From positions 2,170,001 through 2,234,000 of the forward strand of contig AP026125.1 in NCBI GenBank assembly GCA_030295235.1: a stretch of 64,000 nt of DNA. Reading direction: 5' to 3'. The translations under genes and the position numbers were made by a program. The notes under the pieces are model-generated. The model searched no databases. It was not told the DNA's origin and saw only the letters and a list, made by a program, of their open reading frames with translations. This stretch comes from Fistulifera solaris (lineage: Eukaryota; Bacillariophyta; Bacillariophyceae; Naviculales; Stauroneidaceae). Below, one piece after another: positions 63,533-64,000 of this stretch (its first letter is position 1; each line of letters begins with the position of its first letter).

Positions 63533-64000
63533 ATGAATTCGACTAGTATTGCTCCATCTTCATCACCGTCAACAGTTCAAAAACAAGCTGCCGCTTTGGG
63601 TGCTCTCGTACATCGCTCAGCGTGGGCGACATCGAATCCAAATCCTTTGACTCGCTTAGCTCTACACAATGTACGCTCCGCTTTCGGAGAATGTGTCGAA
63701 GTCGTTGCTGATATATTGCAAGCGAAAGGCGGACGCACGTTGCGGCAATTACTTCTTTTGTTAAAACCGGAAATGGATGCTTCGACAGTACGGGCGGCGC
63801 TACTCGTCTTGATGCAACACAGTTTAGTGTCGTTTCAACCGTCGACCAATATCTATAACTTTCATTTAGAGGCGGCTTTACGTATTCTGCGGTGGCCGCG
63901 CTACTTGGAATGCACCAAAAAGTTCGTGGATGAAACTGCGGCTTGGGTTTTAGAGTCTTTAATGTTGCAAGGACGATGGAGGACCGTCGATCTTCTCACA
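63533..64000 (+). CDS. RNA polymerase III subunit RPC3/C82 (3' partial)
   Basis: An open frame of 156 codons runs from the ATG at 63533 to the window end without a stop. The sequence follows the N-terminal winged-helix domain of RPC3 (C82, POLR3C): ALHNVRSAFGECVEVVADIL, GGRTLRQLLLLLKPEMDAST, RAALLVLMQHSLVSFQPS, then ALRILRWPRYLECTKKFVDE and LMLQGRWRTVDLL. RPC3 forms, with RPC6 and RPC7, the subcomplex of RNA polymerase III needed for initiation at tRNA and 5S genes. The stretch before residue 45 is Ser/Ala-rich. The remainder of the gene lies outside. Confidence 0.86.
   Translation, partial: MNSTSIAPSSSPSTVQKQAAALGALVHRSAWATSNPNPLTRLALHNVRSAFGECVEVVADILQAKGGRTLRQLLLLLKPEMDASTVRAALLVLMQHSLVSFQPSTNIYNFHLEAALRILRWPRYLECTKKFVDETAAWVLESLMLQGRWRTVDLLT

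Noticed and set aside
1-64000. tRNA, rRNA, CRISPR arrays, and retroviral, LTR or Polinton-like elements
   Set aside because: Both strands were read for cloverleaf-like segments, spaced direct repeats, and for polymerase, integrase or capsid-like frames; none was convincing. An intron-containing or degenerate tRNA could still have been missed without a computed search.

Overview
The window reads as nuclear DNA of a photosynthetic stramenopile, most likely a pennate diatom. The evidence is the mix of genes for plastid proteins with two-part (signal peptide plus transit peptide) leaders, such as an acyl carrier protein with a textbook ASAFTP motif, a PsbQ-type photosystem II protein, a lumenal pentapeptide protein, a DUF3119 protein and a double UPF0301 protein. 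Alongside these are secreted, wall- or adhesion-type low-complexity proteins and an HSF of the expanded diatom kind. Genes are dense, on both strands, and have few, short GT-AG introns (53 to 141 nt, one of 299). I do not name the species.

Layout. 1-4.7 kb: gamma-butyrobetaine-hydroxylase-like dioxygenase (5' end outside the window), PsbQ, pentapeptide protein, a small secreted-type protein. 5-6.3 kb: a secreted serine-rich 16-repeat protein with silaffin-like RRNL junctions. 7.1-10.5 kb: a decayed leucine-rich multigene-family member and a five-copy tandem array of a ~428 bp unit. 10.7-23.5 kb: adenosine deaminase, a tail-anchored protein, a TAP-like ABC transporter, a TTC38-like protein and APC2. 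23.7-30 kb: an inverted duplication with divergent ankyrin paralogs around a ~4 kb gene-poor core that holds a tiny spliced gene and a cluster of palindromes. 30-42.4 kb: UPF0301, vigilin-like KH protein, secreted FG-GAP protein, an ADAT3-like protein without zinc ligands, PNO1. 42.9-52.5 kb: two tandem PhoX-like secreted proteins, enoyl-CoA isomerase, DUF3119, and a GDPH/Cys-rich secreted protein. 52.8-64 kb: a beta-rich repeat protein, plastid ACP, a TIR-bounded element, two membrane proteins, an HSF, and the 5' end of RNA polymerase III subunit RPC3.

Two cross-cutting observations matter most. First, ten otherwise conserved genes carry 21 one-base shifts, all placeable at short mononucleotide runs. 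With these allowed for, every gene becomes a whole number of codons, so I read them as probable sequencing or assembly errors rather than gene death. Second, at least two undescribed-looking repeat families are scattered between genes: a ~330-430 bp element built around CTACG...CGTAG hairpins, and a ~25 nt hairpin of the type TCATGACTG-loop-CAGTCGTGG.

I saw no tRNA, rRNA, CRISPR, retroviral, LTR or Polinton-like element. The intron joins were worked out by eye from GT-AG signals and frame, and no transcripts were available.
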